Assembly: GCA_002473165.1 (NCBI GenBank)
Contig: DKSD01000070.1
Span: forward strand, 1 to 40,969
Direction: 5' to 3'
Source: Succinatimonas sp. UBA7265
Lineage (GTDB): Bacteria; Pseudomonadota; Gammaproteobacteria; Enterobacterales; Succinivibrionaceae
Length of the DNA stretch: 40,969 nt
Below the pieces are notes generated by a model. The model had not been told where the DNA came from. It saw nothing but the letters and a program-made list of their open reading frames with translations, and searched no databases. Both the position numbers and the translations under genes were made by a program. Each line of letters begins with the position of its first letter. Positions within the stretch are counted from its first letter, which is position 1. Of this stretch, positions 40,908-40,969 are shown piece by piece.

Positions 40908-40969
40908 ATGGCTGATGAAAAGAGCCTGACCATCACCTCGGACTACGTCTTCAAGAAGGTGTTCGGCAG
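40908..40969 (+). CDS. Start of a PD-(D/E)XK nuclease-family 'transposase' (truncated by window edge)
   Basis: Twenty codons are visible, MADEKSLTITSDYVFKKVFG, behind a GGAG ribosome binding site. The DYVFKKVFG pattern is the start of the Rpn/PD-(D/E)XK nuclease transposase family (T-x-D-x-x-F-K-x-x-F), multi-copy in many gut bacteria. Only the N terminus is in the window, so intactness cannot be judged. Confidence 0.65.
   Translation, partial: MADEKSLTITSDYVFKKVFG

Overview
The window is GC-rich bacterial chromosome. Its gene set is typical of Gammaproteobacteria: SlyX, YtfQRT-YjfF, UxaA/UxaB, Cfa, zinc-free MsrB, a YfcD-type Nudix protein and SrfABC. Two solute-transport operons for sugars and sugar acids, and the start of a PD-(D/E)XK 'transposase' gene at the right edge, would suit a host-associated or gut species (perhaps Succinivibrionaceae-like). 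That placement is inferred from gene content only. No rRNA, tRNA, CRISPR array or complete insertion sequence was seen.

Layout. 1-617: a toxin-antitoxin pair whose antitoxin carries a 1-base frameshift. 846-2024: cfa. 2091-3781 (minus): metQ-msrB-unknown gene, preceded at 3818-3960 by a short Met-rich reading frame, a terminator and a competing antiterminator helix. This looks like a methionine-sensing attenuator. 4326-5024: an MBL-fold hydrolase. 5391-23393: eleven tightly packed genes on one strand, closed by a strong terminator. 23770-28442: YtfQRT-YjfF sugar ABC importer. 28729-35735: TRAP transporter, a zinc dehydrogenase, UxaB and UxaA, consistent with uptake and oxidation of L-galactonate or a related hexonate to 2-keto-3-deoxygluconate. 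35793-36020 (minus): slyX. 36399-40043: two HMA-like proteins, a P1B-type ATPase with an SCG motif in place of CPC, and two tiny membrane proteins. 40237-40764: Nudix hydrolase. 40908-end: truncated nuclease/transposase gene.

The most unusual region is the 18-kb cluster. It joins SrfB (actin/Hsp70-fold ATPase), SrfC (dynamin-like GTPase) and SrfA (membrane-anchored periplasmic protein) to two von Willebrand A proteins, an MacB/LolD-type ABC ATPase and permease, a formylglycine-generating-enzyme-like protein without the catalytic cysteines, and two lipoproteins. The ABC pair, the FGE-like protein, the glycine-zipper lipoprotein and the first VWA protein resemble TagT, TagS, TagR, TagQ and the periplasmic part of PpkA in the type VI secretion threonine-phosphorylation pathway. 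No kinase, phosphatase, FHA protein or type VI structural gene is present. I read it as one envelope-spanning machine in which a TagQRST-like sensing module is wired to cytoplasmic SrfB/SrfC NTPases. Its function is unknown.

The second notable point is the metQ leader. A 32-residue peptide with Met codons 1, 10, 13, 17, 21 and 22 ends just before mutually exclusive antiterminator and terminator helices, as in classical trp/his/leu attenuators but for methionine.
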